This document shows positions 5,007 to 5,263 of a DNA stretch of 5,263 nt, piece after piece (positions within the stretch are counted from its first letter, which is position 1; the number at the start of each line of letters is the position of its first letter). The position numbers and the translations under genes are program-made. Below the pieces are notes generated by a model. That model did not search any database and was not told where the DNA came from. It was given only the letters and a program-made list of their open reading frames with translations. This stretch comes from JARRQB01 sp965368585 (lineage in GTDB: Bacteria; Pseudomonadota; Gammaproteobacteria; Chromatiales; Chromatiaceae), in assembly GCA_965368585.1 (NCBI GenBank), contig CBDUNM010000237.1:1-5263 (forward strand). Reading direction: 5' to 3'.

Positions 5007-5263
5007 TTACGCCGCTAACGCATAGAATTGTTCTGCGGGAGACAAACGGTCTCCCCGTGTTCCCCGCATCTGTCCCTTCTTGATCATGTGTATCAATTCA
5101 ATCCCGGCGAGCGTCTTCTGTGCGGCGTGAAAATCCTTGAACCACAGCATCGCTCGACAGCCTCGCTTAATACGCCGATGGTCCTGTTCGACGATGTTGT
5201 TGAGATACTGTAAACGTCTAGCCAAATACTTCTATCGCAGCCTAAGTTGATGCGCCATGCTGT
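5007..5263 (-). pseudogene. IS6-family DDE transposase, degenerate C-terminal fragment
   Basis: The minus strand encodes RRLQYLNNIVEQDHRRIKRG, then AMLWFKDFHAAQKTLAGIEL, IHMIKKGQM and the family-typical tail LSPAEQFYALAA before TAA at 5009-5007. YLNNIVEQDHR contains the third catalytic acid (Glu) of the IS6-family DDE domain. IS6 transposases mediate replicative cointegrate formation. Reading upstream, the same frame meets TAG at 5234-5232, only nine codons before YLNN. Another frame reads QHGAST-stop-AAIE, which resembles the DKSGANTAAIE segment normally found a little further upstream in the family. The distance to YLNN is also shorter than usual. I infer a frameshift and small deletion, making this copy inactive. 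The remainder is outside the window. If the element is intact elsewhere in the genome, this copy could still be mobilised in trans. Confidence 0.75.

Larger units (their letters stand above)
4952..5263 (-). mobile_element. IS6-family insertion sequence, transposase 3' end and right terminus (partial)
   Basis: The element starts at 4952 with GGTTCTGTCGCATA, which matches the IS6-family terminal repeat pattern (GGCTCTGTTGCAAA in IS6100) at 11 of 14 positions. It continues through about 40 nt to the transposase stop codon at 5007, a layout usual for this compact family. The far end is beyond the window, so completeness and the expected 8-bp target duplication cannot be tested. The candidate flank would be CGCCAAAT at 4944-4951. 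Confidence 0.75.

Overview
The window looks like an accessory stretch of a high-GC proteobacterial chromosome, perhaps gammaproteobacterial. The evidence is codon use rich in G/C third positions, a secreted multidomain enzyme with a Gram-negative-style signal peptide, an OmpR/PhoB-type winged-helix regulator and an IS6-family insertion sequence remnant. I cannot name a species.

Layout. Positions 1-216 (minus strand) hold the first 72 codons of a regulator that begins directly with a winged-helix DNA-binding domain; the rest lies outside the window. Positions 217-365 are the divergent promoter region. Positions 366-2732 (plus) encode a 788-residue secreted protein: signal peptide, PI-PLC X-type phosphodiesterase domain with its two catalytic histidines, two Ig-like modules and a tectonin-like beta-propeller. 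A T-rich terminator region follows. Positions 2898-4124 (minus, convergent) encode a 408-residue C45-family (acyl-CoA:6-aminopenicillanate acyltransferase-like) N-terminal-nucleophile hydrolase. Positions 4206-4568 (plus) encode a 120-residue protein of unknown function that diverges from the C45 gene. Between these two lies a strong imperfect inverted repeat (20 of 24 positions match), which takes in the ATG of the plus gene.

Positions 4569-4951 hold no convincing gene but several secondary-structure candidates: overlapping stems just after the stop codon, a perfect 10-bp palindromic hairpin, and a cloverleaf-like arrangement closed by an 8-bp stem. At 4952 an IS6-type terminal inverted repeat begins. 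It leads into the C-terminal part of an IS6-family transposase (minus strand, 5007 onward) that looks broken by in-frame stops or a frameshift near the window edge.

How the parts may work together. The winged-helix regulator probably controls the divergent PI-PLC gene. The C45 hydrolase and the small divergent gene may share a control region through the inverted repeat. No established named multi-gene system is recognisable. The most unusual signals are the inverted repeat at 4156-4222, the architecture of the secreted phosphodiesterase, and the structured non-coding stretch beside the IS end.
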